A stretch of DNA of 64,000 nt from CAVOHU01 sp963817885 (GTDB taxonomy: Bacteria; Acidobacteriota; Vicinamibacteria; Vicinamibacterales; JAKQTR01), in the NCBI GenBank assembly GCA_963817885.1, contig CAWFQE010000002.1, forward strand, positions 930,001-994,000. The letters run 5' to 3'. Below, one piece after another: positions 26,299 through 36,216 of this stretch (positions are counted from its first letter, which is position 1; each line of letters starts with the position of its first letter). The position numbers and the translations under genes are program-made. The notes below the pieces were generated by a model, which was not told where the DNA came from, searched no databases, and saw only the letters and a program-made list of their open reading frames with translations.

Positions 26299-28998
26299 CT
26301 ACCTTCGCGCGTCACCGCCGAGGTCGAGCAACCAGATGTCGCCCGTCAGCCGACCGTGCGCGTAGAGCAGATGCCGTCCGTCAGCCGAGAGTTGAGGGTC
26401 TTCGAGAAACTCGCCGGACTTCAGCCTGAAGTCGGTGACCTTTTCAGGCTCCGCCCGCCGCCACCGTTGGGCCGGTCCAGGCACGCGATACAGGTCTTTG
26501 TGGTCGCGAAAGTAATAAACCCACCTCCCCGACGGCGAAAGGAACGGATGGTACGACAGATGAGATGAGGCGACGACGACCCGCGCCGGACCGCCGGAGG
26601 TCGGTACTGCGTGCAGGTCAACGCTGCCGGCAATGGTCGACTGGTAGACCAGCCAGGCCCCGTCCGCGCTCAGCGCCAGGATCTGCATGGCACGCGGTTC
26701 ATCGGTCAGAGGCCGCGACAGCTTTGTCTCCAGGTTCAGCACGTGGAAGTCCTGGTCGGCCCAGGAGAAATGGACGATCCGGCGGCCGTCGGGCATCCAC
26801 TGGAACGATCCCGACTTTTCGACGAGCGGCCTCGGACTGCCGCCATCGGCGGTGGCCACCCACAGGCTGGAATTGATTCCACCTGCATCCGATGGCCTCC
26901 GCATGAAGGCGATGGAGCGGCCGTCCGGCGACCATTTCGGGGCGGCGTCCTCGAAGTGAGGATCGGAGGTCAGCTGGAATGGAGGGTTACCGATCTCGAC
27001 CTTCCAGAGGTGCGAGCTGGACCCAAGCACCGAATCGAACACGACCGATTGCCCGTCGGGCGAGAATCCGAAAGAGATCACATGGTTGCCGCCGCTTGTC
27101 ACCGCCTCGGGCGAACCGGAGAGGACCCCGGTCTCCGCGTCGAAGGATCTGCGCTCGAGGTTGCTGGTCGAGTCGAGCGCGGCAAAGGCGATGCGTCGGC
27201 CCCCTGGGGCCACGGCGGCGTTCATGTCTGCGCCACGTCCGATGGTCAGCGGCTCGGGGGTGACAGGCGTTCCGGTCGGCGTGTGCGAAAGTGACACGCG
27301 CCACAACGAGGCGTTTCGCCCCGGTTCCGTGTTCGAGTAGATGAGACTCGCCGAGTCAGGTGACCAGGCCGGACACCGGCCAGCCACAAGCGCCGTGGCG
27401 TTCCCACCTTCAGCCGCAACCAGGTAGATGGTGCCCGGCGTTCCCTCGAATGCGATCCGACGTCCGTTGGGCGAGAAGCGCGGGAACTCGATGTGAGCAG
27501 GCACCGCCTTGTCCGACTCGAACGTGATCGGGATCTCGCGCGGCTCTCCGCCGGAGGCGGGAACGGCGTAGAGTTTCGGACGAAACCACGTACCTCCCGC
27601 AAAGAGCACGTGCGTTCCATCGGGCGACCACGACGGAAAGTTGCCCGCCTCGGCGATGCGCTTGGGCGCCCCGCCAAGCGCCGTCATCACCCAGATCGAG
27701 CCCCCGAGGCTGAATGAGTACGGTCCGCCATAGGTCAGCTCCGACGAACCGTCTCGTGTCGACACGAACGCAATCTGTTTCCCGTCGGGAGAGAATGCCG
27801 GCTGCACATCGTCGGCCGGGTTGGCTGTCAGGTTGATGTCGGGTCCGCCGGACACCTGCCTGAGGAAGATGTCGAAGTTGCCGGTCCGGTCGGAGACGTA
27901 GGCAATGGTCTCGCCGTCAGGTGAGAACGTTGGCTCGCCCTCGTACCCGGGGTCAGTGGTGATTGGCGTGAGCGTTGCGCCGCGGAGGAGGCTGGCAGCC
28001 GTGGTGGGGCCTGCTTTCGGGATCAGCTTCCACCCCGCCAGGCCCGACAACAATACGAGAACCAGCAGGCCAGCGAGAGCGGCCGCGAGGCGCAGTGGCG
28101 TTCTGGACGCCGCTTCCGTGTCAGCTGCGGGAGACGGCGCTTGTTCGTTGAGCGCGTCGTCCAGCATCAAGCGGAGGTCGCCGATGTCGCGCAGCCGATG
28201 CTTCAGGTCCTTCGACAGGCAATGCTGGAGCAATCGACGCGCGCCGACGGGAGTTCCCGGCGGCAACGCATTCCAATCCACTTCACCGGCAAGAACAGCA
28301 GCGATCACATCAGGAATGCTGGCGCCTCGGAACGCGCGCCGGCCCGTCAACATCTCGAACACCACGCATCCGAACGCCCAGATGTCGGTCGGTCGGTCAC
28401 TGGCGGCGCCGCGAAACTGTTCGGGTGACATGTACGACGGAGTTCCGAACATTTCGCCGTCACGCGTGGCCGCGGTGAGCGTCGGCGCGTCGCTCGCCAT
28501 GATTCCCGGACTCGTCGAGGTGATGGCCGTGGCGAGGCCGAAGTCGAGCACTTTGACCACGCCGTCGGGTCTGACCACCACGTTGGCAGGCTTCAGATCC
28601 AGGTGAACGATTCCGACTTCGTGGGCGGCAGAGAGCGCCTCGGCAATCTGCTTGGCGATGGGCCAGACCTGTTCCGGAGAGAGTGGCCCGCCCGCAAGCC
28701 GTTCAGCGAGGGTGGGCCCCTCGATCAACTCCAGGATGAGGGCCTGTCTCGATCCGGCGTCCTCGAGACCGTAAATCGCGCCGATGTTTGGGTGGTTCAG
28801 CGAAGCGAGCAGTTGGGCTTCGCGACGAAAGCGGGCCAGGCGCGCAGGGTCCTGCCCGACGCCATCGGGCAGGACCTTGATGGCGACGTCACGAGCGAGT
28901 CGAGTATCGCGCGCTCGATAGACCACACCCATCCCGCCCGCGCCGAGCGGGCGCACGACCTCATAAGGTCCCAGGCGAAATCCGGCGACCAGGGCCAT
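26299..28998 (-). CDS. Ser/Thr protein kinase with TolB-like propeller sensor, non-RD type
   Basis: 899 aa. Kinase domain ~8-275: glycine loop LGAGGMGVVYRA, VAIKVL lysine, HLDLKPANV catalytic loop, LDFGLA. The usual HRD arginine is leucine (HLD), so it is a non-RD kinase and may not need activation-loop phosphorylation. A membrane segment (LAAALAGLLVLVLLSGLAGW, ~300-320) leads to an outer domain of repeated SPDG or SPDS-type propeller blades. Such kinases place an extracytoplasmic beta-propeller sensor behind a cytoplasmic kinase. A TATAAT lies 17 bases before the ATG, so the transcript leader is very short. Confidence 0.9.
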   Translation of the reverse strand: MALVAGFRLGPYEVVRPLGAGGMGVVYRARDTRLARDVAIKVLPDGVGQDPARLARFRREAQLLASLNHPNIGAIYGLEDAGSRQALILELIEGPTLAERLAGGPLSPEQVWPIAKQIAEALSAAHEVGIVHLDLKPANVVVRPDGVVKVLDFGLATAITSTSPGIMASDAPTLTAATRDGEMFGTPSYMSPEQFRGAASDRPTDIWAFGCVVFEMLTGRRAFRGASIPDVIAAVLAGEVDWNALPPGTPVGARRLLQHCLSKDLKHRLRDIGDLRLMLDDALNEQAPSPAADTEAASRTPLRLAAALAGLLVLVLLSGLAGWKLIPKAGPTTAASLLRGATLTPITTDPGYEGEPTFSPDGETIAYVSDRTGNFDIFLRQVSGGPDINLTANPADDVQPAFSPDGKQIAFVSTRDGSSELTYGGPYSFSLGGSIWVMTALGGAPKRIAEAGNFPSWSPDGTHVLFAGGTWFRPKLYAVPASGGEPREIPITFESDKAVPAHIEFPRFSPNGRRIAFEGTPGTIYLVAAEGGNATALVAGRCPAWSPDSASLIYSNTEPGRNASLWRVSLSHTPTGTPVTPEPLTIGRGADMNAAVAPGGRRIAFAALDSTSNLERRSFDAETGVLSGSPEAVTSGGNHVISFGFSPDGQSVVFDSVLGSSSHLWKVEIGNPPFQLTSDPHFEDAAPKWSPDGRSIAFMRRPSDAGGINSSLWVATADGGSPRPLVEKSGSFQWMPDGRRIVHFSWADQDFHVLNLETKLSRPLTDEPRAMQILALSADGAWLVYQSTIAGSVDLHAVPTSGGPARVVVASSHLSYHPFLSPSGRWVYYFRDHKDLYRVPGPAQRWRRAEPEKVTDFRLKSGEFLEDPQLSADGRHLLYAHGRLTGDIWLLDLGGDARR

Positions 28999-29014
28999 GC
29001 AGGGTTAGACATTC

Positions 29015-29020
29015 ATTATA
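29015..29020 (-). promoter_or_regulatory. Candidate -10 box (TATAAT) of the 26299-28998 kinase
   Basis: A perfect TATAAT on the minus strand, 17 bases from the kinase ATG. The matching -35 region (about 29038-29043) is poor. If used, transcription would begin about 7-11 bases before the ATG and no Shine-Dalgarno would be present. Confidence 0.4.
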
Positions 29021-29133
29021 ACGTGGTCAGGGCCGGCGGCCGTTCGACTCATGGCGCCTGCCCGAGGCCACCAACAGGCAGTTGGGAGCTGACAGCCTGA
29101 GGCCGCAGGCAGGCGGTAAGGGACCGACGAAAC

Positions 29134-31161
29134 CTATCGCGCCGCAGGCGGCTCGACCTTCCGGAGCGCGTAGACGCGCCCGGCGCCTTCGGTGTGCTCG
29201 AGCGTCATCCAGGCGGCGAACGCCTTCAAGCGCTCCTCGACCTTCGGCCACTCCCCCGGCGGATACAGATCCGTGTGCACCACGATGTAGTCGACCCCGA
29301 GCCGGACCAGGCTCCGGATGCTCGTGTCGTCAGGGAAGCTCTCGAGCTCGAAGTAGAGCTGCTCGTGCAGCGGCGGGCGGATTCCGCTGTATCCGTGGAT
29401 CGTCTTCTGCCAGTGGGCCATTGAGTGGAGCATGAACGCGGCGTGCCGTCGATCGTACCGCGCCACGCTGTCGGCCGTCTCGAGCCGAATCAGGGGAACC
29501 TCGGCCACGGCAAACGGCTTGGGCCGGGTGTCGAGCCATTGGTCGATCGCGGGAATGAGGATGCGATACGGCGAGACGCGCAGCGGCATGGCCGCGAACT
29601 CGGCAACGAGCAGGCTTCCGACCAGGACCGCGAGGCCGCGCCGCCATCCGGACGCGAGACGCCGGCTGACGCGATCGAACCCGATGCCGGCGAGCACGGC
29701 CACGCACAGCACGCTCAGGATGGTGATGCGCGAGGGAACGCGAATGAAGCTGAACCCGGGCAGCTCGTAGACATACGGCCAGAGCGTGAACGGCCTGGGC
29801 ATCGCGAGCAGCACCGTGCCAATCGCCAGCAGGAAATAGAACGCGGCGTGGCTTCGGCGCAGGCGCTCCCGTCCCCGCCGGATGGCCTCGAGCCACCGGG
29901 TGGCCGCCGCTCTCCACCCGCCGGCCGGAACGGGCAGCGCGAGCGGCGCCCGACGGCGGAGCGCGAGCCGAAGCGCGATGGCCGACAACGCCATCAGCAG
30001 CGGACGCCACGCGGAGCGCGACGCGAGGAGCACGGTCGAGCCGATGCGAAGCTTGACCGGGCCCGACAGCAGGATCCGCCCGCCGATCGCGAGCCCCACC
30101 AGCACGACCACGTCGAGCACGATCGCGAGGCGCCGCCACGTCTTCATGCCTCCGATGCCGCTGACCACGAACTGGTGCAGCCGGCCCGGGATCAAGGCCG
30201 CGCCGGCGAGCAGCAGGGGCAGGATCCCGGGAAACAGGGCCGCGCGGGCCCGCTGGTTGATTTCCAGGCCCGGCACGAGCGAGATCAGGTACTGGTGAAG
30301 GTAGGTCGGCGACTCGAGGAAACTCCATCCGCTCACGACCCAGTCCCGCAACGTGCGTCGAAGCCCGATCTCCTGTTGCACCGCGTGGTAGGGCACCACG
30401 ATCAGCACAGCGGGCAGCAAGAGCAGCACGCCGACCAGCCCCAGGTCCCGCAGGGGCCGCACGATTCCCAGCCTCTCCCCGAGGGCAATTCGATAGACGA
30501 GCAGCGCCACGACCGCAATGGTCAGGAACGTGCCGCCGTGGCCGCTCGACAGCACCTGCAGCGTGAAGAAGAGGACGGCCAGCCGGAGGTCCCATTTCCT
30601 CCCGCCGTCCAGATAGGCGTGCAGCCAGGCGAGGCAGAACGGGATCCACTGCACGGCAGTCAGGTGGAGCTGGCCGATGCGGAAGAAGCGAGGCGGCGAG
30701 AACGCGAAGATCAGGCCGGCCAGCACGGCCCCCAGCGGTCCGATGCCGAGCCGCCGGGCGAGCAGGTACGCGCCGACCGCGCAGAGGAAGCACGACAGCA
30801 GGCCGACCAGGTTGAGGGCGAGGATCGGGTTACCCGTCAGCCAGATGGCTGGCGCCACTAGCATCGCGCTGCCGATCAGGTTCTCGGCGTACGCCAGCGT
30901 GTGCGGCTGCGGGTAGTAGATATTGGCGTCGAACAACGCGAGCGGCTGGTGGGTGAACGCGTGGACGTCCCAGGCAAGCAGCCACGCCGTCAGGTCGGTA
31001 TCGTTGTCGATGCCGAGGACGGTGCTCGCCGGGTGGACCCACATCGGATACGTGAACAGCAGCGTGAGCGCCGCATAGAGCACCAGCACGCGCCACGTGA
31101 TGCCGAAAGTGCGGTTCGGCCCGGCCGGCAGGTGATCGACATCTCCCATTGGTGGGGGCAA
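29134..31161 (-). CDS. Polytopic membrane protein, GT-C (family 39-like) glycosyltransferase candidate
   Basis: 675 aa with about twelve hydrophobic segments in the first ~550 residues and a soluble C-terminal tail. The first outer loop holds an acidic pair (GIDNDTDLTAW, ~50-60), the position of the catalytic DxD/E in GT-C transferases that use lipid-linked sugars. The conserved-looking YYPQPHTLAYAE and FAFSPPRFFRIGQLHL also fit large membrane glycosyltransferases. No acceptor can be named. It lies upstream of the kinase gene on the same strand, 136 bases away. MGDVDHL at 31149 is an alternative start. Confidence 0.7.
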   Translation of the reverse strand: MPPPMGDVDHLPAGPNRTFGITWRVLVLYAALTLLFTYPMWVHPASTVLGIDNDTDLTAWLLAWDVHAFTHQPLALFDANIYYPQPHTLAYAENLIGSAMLVAPAIWLTGNPILALNLVGLLSCFLCAVGAYLLARRLGIGPLGAVLAGLIFAFSPPRFFRIGQLHLTAVQWIPFCLAWLHAYLDGGRKWDLRLAVLFFTLQVLSSGHGGTFLTIAVVALLVYRIALGERLGIVRPLRDLGLVGVLLLLPAVLIVVPYHAVQQEIGLRRTLRDWVVSGWSFLESPTYLHQYLISLVPGLEINQRARAALFPGILPLLLAGAALIPGRLHQFVVSGIGGMKTWRRLAIVLDVVVLVGLAIGGRILLSGPVKLRIGSTVLLASRSAWRPLLMALSAIALRLALRRRAPLALPVPAGGWRAAATRWLEAIRRGRERLRRSHAAFYFLLAIGTVLLAMPRPFTLWPYVYELPGFSFIRVPSRITILSVLCVAVLAGIGFDRVSRRLASGWRRGLAVLVGSLLVAEFAAMPLRVSPYRILIPAIDQWLDTRPKPFAVAEVPLIRLETADSVARYDRRHAAFMLHSMAHWQKTIHGYSGIRPPLHEQLYFELESFPDDTSIRSLVRLGVDYIVVHTDLYPPGEWPKVEERLKAFAAWMTLEHTEGAGRVYALRKVEPPAAR

Positions 31162-31182
31162 TGGTAGCGTAGTACCTTGCGG

Positions 31183-31239
31183 GTTGTAGGTTACAGGTTA
31201 CAGGTTACAGGTTATAGGTTACAGGTTACAGGTTACAGG
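31183..31239. repeat. GGTTACA heptamer tandem repeat
   Basis: Seven to eight units of GGTTACA, one variant as GGTTATA, in the divergent gap between the GT-C-like gene and the MHS transporter. Period seven is exact over most of the run. Confidence 0.8.
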
Positions 31240-31261
31240 GCCACACGCTACACGCCGCACA

Positions 31262-31372
31262 GACCTCAGGCCTCGAGCCACAGGCCTCAGGCCACGGGAC
31301 GCAGGCCTCAAGCCTCAAGCCTCAAGCCACGGCCTCAGGCCTCCAGCCTCCAGCCCCCAGCCTAAAGCCAAT
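31262..31372. repeat. CCTCAAG/CCTCAGG heptamer-type tract
   Basis: A degenerate 7-bp pattern (GCCTCAA, GGCCTCA, GCCTCCA) repeated over about 110 bases directly before the transporter promoter region. It resembles the tracts near 17930 and 51672. Confidence 0.6.
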
Positions 31373-31417
31373 GTCCCGGCTCCCTGATAGAATGCCCGGA
31401 CCTACCAAGGGGGCTTG

Positions 31418-32692
31418 ATGTCCGAACGCACTCATAAGCAGTCTGCTCTTCGCACGGCGCTCGCCGGTCTCATCGGCAACGTTCTCGAGTGGTTCGATTT
31501 CGCGGTGTTCGGCTACTTCGCCACCGATATCGGCCGGCAGTTCTTTCCGAAGTCGGATCCGACGGTCCAGCTGATGTCGGCCTTCGCCGTGTTCGCACTG
31601 GGCTTTGTCGCCCGTCCGCTCGGGAGCATTGTCCTCGGCCTGGTCGGAGACCGCATCGGGCGGCGGGCCCTGCTGACCCTGTCGATCCTGCTCATGGGAG
31701 GCGCCACGCTCGCGCTCGGCCTGCTGCCGACCTACGAGCAGATCGGCCTGGCTGCCCCGCTCCTGCTGCTCACGATGCGCCTCATCCAGGGGTTCTCGCT
31801 CGGCGGCGAGTTCACGGGGTCGATGGTCTACACGACCGAGATGGCGTCGCCGATGATGCGCGGGCTCGTGAGCAGCTCGACCGCCGCGGGCACCACGATC
31901 GGGTTCATCCTCGGATCGGGCTCGGCGTGGTTCGTCAACTGGTGGCTGCCCGCCGAGGCCGTGGCCGCGTGGGGCTGGCGTATCCCGTTTGTCGGCAGCG
32001 TCATCTTCTGCATCGTCGGATGGTTCCTGAGGCGGGGGATCTACGAGACGGAAGAAGGTGTGCAGGCAGCAACCCTGCGTCCCGCGCTCTGGCCGTCACT
32101 CAAGGCGGACTGGCTGCCGATCGTCCAGACCTTCGGCATCGTCGGCATGACCAACGCTGCCTACTACCTGACGTTCACCTTCGCCGTCGAGCGCCGGAAG
32201 AGCCTCGCCGGCATCGACGCCGGCGCGTTCCAGCTGGCGAACACGCTGAGCCTGGTGGCCGTTCTCTTCTCCAAGCCCCTTGGCGGGTGGCTCTCCGATC
32301 GGATCGGCCGGCGCCGGCTGATGATGGTGCTGACCGTCGCGATGATGGTGCTCATCCAGTTCGCGTTCCAGATGATGTTGTACGGGTCCGCGATGAACTT
32401 CATCGCCGGGCAGCTGCTGCTGGTGTTGCCAATCGGGATGGCGCTCGGGCTTCAGGGCGCGATGGTGGTCGAGATCTTCCCGTTGCGTACGCGCGTGACG
32501 TCGATGAGCTTTGCCTACAGCATCACGCTCGCACTGGCGGGCGGATCGGCGCCGCTCGTCTCCGCATGGCTCATCGACGGCCTCAAGCTGGCGCCCACCG
32601 TCCCCGCGTACTACATCATGATCTACGGCGTCATCGGTCTCCTGCTGATGTGGCCGATGGGAGAGACCAACACGAGGCCGCTGGATCAGTAG
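31418..32692 (+). CDS. MFS transporter of the metabolite:H+ symporter (MHS) type
   Basis: 424 aa from the ATG at 31418 with AAGGGGG a few bases upstream; a TTG one codon earlier is also in frame. Twelve hydrophobic segments are present. The signature loops GDRIGRRALL (between TM2 and TM3) and SDRIGRRRLMM (between TM8 and TM9), plus NVLEWFDFAVFGY at the start, are characteristic of the ProP/KgtP/citrate MHS group. Substrate likely a small carboxylate or osmolyte such as proline or betaine, not decidable here. It is the only plus-strand gene between 67 and 54018. Confidence 0.9.
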   Translation: MSERTHKQSALRTALAGLIGNVLEWFDFAVFGYFATDIGRQFFPKSDPTVQLMSAFAVFALGFVARPLGSIVLGLVGDRIGRRALLTLSILLMGGATLALGLLPTYEQIGLAAPLLLLTMRLIQGFSLGGEFTGSMVYTTEMASPMMRGLVSSSTAAGTTIGFILGSGSAWFVNWWLPAEAVAAWGWRIPFVGSVIFCIVGWFLRRGIYETEEGVQAATLRPALWPSLKADWLPIVQTFGIVGMTNAAYYLTFTFAVERRKSLAGIDAGAFQLANTLSLVAVLFSKPLGGWLSDRIGRRRLMMVLTVAMMVLIQFAFQMMLYGSAMNFIAGQLLLVLPIGMALGLQGAMVVEIFPLRTRVTSMSFAYSITLALAGGSAPLVSAWLIDGLKLAPTVPAYYIMIYGVIGLLLMWPMGETNTRPLDQ

Positions 32693-32734
32693 AGTCCGCC
32701 CGGAGCTCGAGCGCGCCAACGCCCGAACGCGGGT

Positions 32735-33253
32735 TCATTTCGCCGCTTTCGAGTACACGCTGCGCGTCGGCGTGATCTGACTCGCCGGCGTGCCGGTCCG
32801 TTCAAGAACCAGGTTGCCGTCCGGATCGATCCACAGGACGCGCCTGGTCACGATCGTGACGGGACGATCCTGCACGATCGATGTGCTGGTGGAGTTGATG
32901 ATCAGCTTGTCGCCCTGCCAGACGGCGGTCGAGGCGACCTCGATCTCGGACTGGCCGGGTCCGCCCGGCGACATGTTCCGGCTCTCCGAGCCGTCGAGCT
33001 TGTAGACGGCCGTCGCGCGAATCGGCCCGGACTTGATGGACAGGTTCAGGCTGGTCCGGTCCTGCCGCACGGTGAACTCGTCGCCCATCAGGGCCGCCAG
33101 CACGATCTTGCCGTCGGGCCCTGGCTGTGCGCTCTTCAGTTGGTTGAACGTCCAGGTGCCGGAGAAGTCCGGCCTGGCCTGAGCCGACCCATCCGCCGCG
33201 ATCAAGGCCGCCAGTACGAGACCCAATCCCACACGCCACATTCTCATGATCAC
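32735..33253 (-). CDS. Small secreted protein of unknown function
   Basis: 172 aa. A signal peptide is clear (MRMWRVGLGLVLAALIAADGSAQA, cleavage likely after SAQA). The mature part opens with PDFSGTWTFN, a start seen in many acidobacterial secreted lipocalin-like or beta-rich proteins, and continues as alternating beta strands. No catalytic motif is seen. It stands alone, convergent with the transporter, with 42 bases between the stops. Confidence 0.7.
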   Translation of the reverse strand: MIMRMWRVGLGLVLAALIAADGSAQARPDFSGTWTFNQLKSAQPGPDGKIVLAALMGDEFTVRQDRTSLNLSIKSGPIRATAVYKLDGSESRNMSPGGPGQSEIEVASTAVWQGDKLIINSTSTSIVQDRPVTIVTRRVLWIDPDGNLVLERTGTPASQITPTRSVYSKAAK

Positions 33254-33477
33254 CCCGTAGGCATTTTGACACCGGCTCGCCAGATTTGAGCCGCCCGAGC
33301 GGCGACGCAGCTCGCTGCGTGACTAGTCCACCAGAGGCTGGCAGCCCTTGCCCCAGCAGCCGGCATCGACGATGTACTGCGCGCTGGCGGCATTGGCGGC
33401 CGAGGCCTGCACGAACCGGCGAGACGTTGCCGGCGAGAGTGTGCGGCGCGCGCGCGCCGCAGCGTCGTGTGCTCGGC

Positions 33478-34187
33478 CTAAGACAGGACGCCCATGGCGG
33501 GGCGGCCGAGCCCGTCCGCGGGGTCCTGCAGGTTCATTCTTCGCAACACGTCCTTGAACCGCGGATCGCGCGCCATGTCTGGCGCGAGGAGTTCCGTGTA
33601 GACCCGCACGAAGGGCATCAGCGTGTCCCGCTTCTCGAAGGCCAGATCCAGGCAGCGGAATGCCGCATCGCGATCTCCGAGCATCGACTGGCCCCAGGCA
33701 CGCGCGGTCGGCGATTGCATGGCGGTCGGCTGGACCCCGGAGGCGAGCGCGGCGGCCTTGTCGAGCTGGCCCGTTCGCCGATAAGACATCGCGAGCATCC
33801 CGTCGTCCCACTCCCCGAAGTTGACGAGCGTCTTGCCCTTCTCGAATGTCTCGATCGCCTCGGTGAACCTCCCCGTGAGGTAGTAGGCGCAGCCCGCGTG
33901 GAAGTACGCCAGGCCGAAGGACGGTTCTATCTGCTGCAGCTTGGCGAACTGCTCCAGCGACTCGTCGAAGCGGCGGGCAACGTTGTGAAGGGCGATGGAC
34001 CACGCGTAGAAGAGCGGCATCAGCGGGTCGAGCGTCTGGGCCTTTCCAATCTCCCGGAGGCTCTCGTCGAACCTCCCCTGGCTGACGAGGAACCACGCGA
34101 ACTGGCCGCGCGACATCGCATCGCCTGGATTGGCGGCCAGCACGCGCTCGAAACTGCGTTCGGCCGCCGCCCAGTTCCATTCGATAC
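33478..34187 (-). CDS. C-terminal TPR half of the kinase-TPR gene, in a shifted frame
   Basis: Reads NWAAAERSFERVLAANPGDA, then GRFDESLREI and GRFTEAIETFEKG: successive TPR-like helix pairs that continue exactly where the frame of the upstream kinase part ends. The open frame extends to 34224, but true coding probably resumes at about 34180. It ends in a TAG at 33478. Without the shift the two halves would give a protein of about 800 aa, the usual size for kinase-CadC/TolB-N-TPR proteins. Confidence 0.75.
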
Positions 34188-35884
34188 CAGAGGGCCAGGA
34201 CCGCTGCCAGTGCGTGCGCTTCAACCAGGTTGGAGTCCAGCGCGAAGGCCTTCGACAGTCCTGCCTTCGCCTTGGGATACATCTCGGCCGAGGGCGCGAG
34301 ATTCATGATGCCCAGGTAGGCGAACACCGAGGCCACGCCGGTATGCGCCAGCGCGAAGGTCGGGTCGCGCTCGATGGCCTGCTGGAAGAACCCCATCGCC
34401 TTGGCGCCCGACTCGGGGCTGGACCTGGCAAGGAAGTAGAGTCCCTTCAGGTAGAGGTTGTAGGCCTCGGGATCCGCGGTCGCACGCTTCTGCAGCGCCG
34501 ACTTCTCCTCCGCATGCAGGGTGACCTTCAGGTGTTCGACGATCGCCTGGGAGATCTCGTCCTGGATTTCGAAGACATCGGTTTCTTCGCGATCGAAGCG
34601 TTCCGACCACATATGCAGGCCGGTCCCCGCATCGATGAGCTGGGCGGTCACGCGAAGCCGGGAGCCGGCTTTCCGGACGCTTCCCTCGAGGACCGCGCCG
34701 ACCTCGAGCATCTTCCCGATGCTGCGGACGTCGAGGTTCTTGCCCTTCAGGGCGAACGCCGATGTCCGGGCCACCACGCGCATGCCCTGAAGTCGCGCGA
34801 GCGCGTGGATGAGTTCCTCGGCGAGTCCCTCGCCGAAGTACTCGTGGTCCCTGGCCGGGCTCATGTCGACGAACGGCAGCACGGCTATCGACGGATCGCC
34901 GCGGCGCGGCGCGGCGGCCCGTCCGGCGGCTGGCGCTTGGGCGCACGCTCCTGTCAGCGCCTGGACGAGTTCTCCGGCGTCGGGATACCGATCCGCGGGG
35001 TCCTTGCACAGGCACCTGGCGATGAACTCATCGATCCCGGGCGGGAGGTCGGGCCTCAGGGTCGAGGCGCGCGGGGCCTCGTCGTGGAGAATCTGGTAGA
35101 GCACCGCATCGCCGCGGTCGCCCGGGAAAGGGCGGCGGAGGGTCGCCATCTCGAACACGGTGCAGCCGAACGACCAGATGTCGGAGTGAGGCCCGGCCTT
35201 CCCGCCGCGAATCTGCTCGGGCGACATGTAGGGAGCGGTGCCGAGGATCGCCTGCGGCTGGGTCAGGTCGCCTCCGCCCTCGAGTGACGCGAGGCCGAAG
35301 TCGGTGATCCGCACCTGGCCGTCGCGGCCGATCATGATGTTGGCGGGCTTGATGTCCCGGTGGACGACGCCCTTGTCGTGCGCGGCCTTGAGGCCCTCGG
35401 CGATCTGAAGGGCGATATCGGTCAACTCGGCGATGGGCAGCTGGCCGACGGCGAGCCGCTCCTTCAGGCTGCGGCCTTCGACAAACGCCATCGTGAGAAA
35501 CATTGCGCCATCGGCCGTGGCAACCTCATGCACCGGACAGATGTTCGGGTGATCGAGCAAGGCGGCGGCACGGGCTTCTCGGAGGAACCGCTCCCTGGCC
35601 TCGGACGATTGACCCCAGGCCTCGGGCAGCAGCTTGAGCGCGACCGTCCGCCGGAGCCGGGTATCTTCGGCCTTGAAGACGACGCCCATCCCGCCGCGGC
35701 CGACGAGTTCCAGCAGGCGGTAGCGGCCGGCAATCATGCGGCCGGCGTGGTAGCCGAGGTCTGCGGATGAGATCGTGCGGGTTGCCGACAACGCGCCGCT
35801 GTCGGAGAGCGGAATCGGGGAGCCGCAGCGCGGGCAGAAGCGGGCGTCGGCATTCGTCTCGCGGCGGCAGCGCGGACAGGTCAC
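34178..35884 (-). CDS. Ser/Thr protein kinase with N-terminal zinc ribbon and TPRs; 3' part frameshifted
   Basis: GTG start with GGGGGAGG six bases upstream. The zinc ribbon uses C3, C6, C17 and C20. Kinase ~55-310: VGRGGMGVVFKA, VALKLL, VHRDIKPANIMI and ITDFGLA. Next, ~330-465 (IAVLPFVDMS, YFGEGLAEELIHAL, LRVTAQLIDAGTG) is the TolB-N/CadC-like domain common to this family, then TPRs begin. At 34178-34187 (minus TATCGAATGG) one extra base shifts the frame; conserved sequence goes on in the other frame to 33478, while the original frame stays open as nonsense to 33323. No transmembrane segment is evident. Either a pseudogene or an assembly error. Confidence 0.8.
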
Positions 35885-36216
35885 GGCGGCACCTCCCCCA
35901 AGTCCGACCGGCCTATTCTACTCGCGGGGCCCCGGGTGTGCGGCGGATTGTCCGAGCCCTCGAGCCAAGGCTCCGCCCATTGAGCGGGACCACTCGTGTT
36001 CTCCGAACACTGGTCCGGATGGTCGTGGGAACACGGTTACCAGGACACGCGACGCAGGCGGGTCTGTCGCGCCACGCTGGCCTGCGGACGGAAAGACGGT
36101 CGGCGTCAACCCTTCGAAGATGTGAATGTCGGCGAGGTCGTCTCCGCCCAACGGGGCGGGCTGCCCAGGTCCCCGAAGCGCCCGCCTCTCCAGCTGCAAT
36201 CCGGAATTCCGGTGTT
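35885..36216. other. Intergenic region between M14 locus and kinase-TPR gene; nothing recognised
   Basis: About 330 bases. A TAGAAT at 35920-35915 (minus) could be a -10 box for the kinase-TPR gene, but no fitting -35 is seen. The stretch is open in one minus-strand frame that runs on from the M14 locus, without recognisable protein features. Confidence 0.35.

Noticed and set aside
31183..31372. CRISPR-like repeat array
   Set aside because: Units are seven bases with no spacers of constant length; a tandem repeat, not CRISPR. No cas genes nearby.
34170..34195. Programmed ribosomal frameshift in the kinase-TPR gene
   Set aside because: No slippery heptamer (the site is TATCGAATGG) and no stimulating stem-loop; neighbouring genes carry unrelated indels, so mutation or assembly error is likelier.
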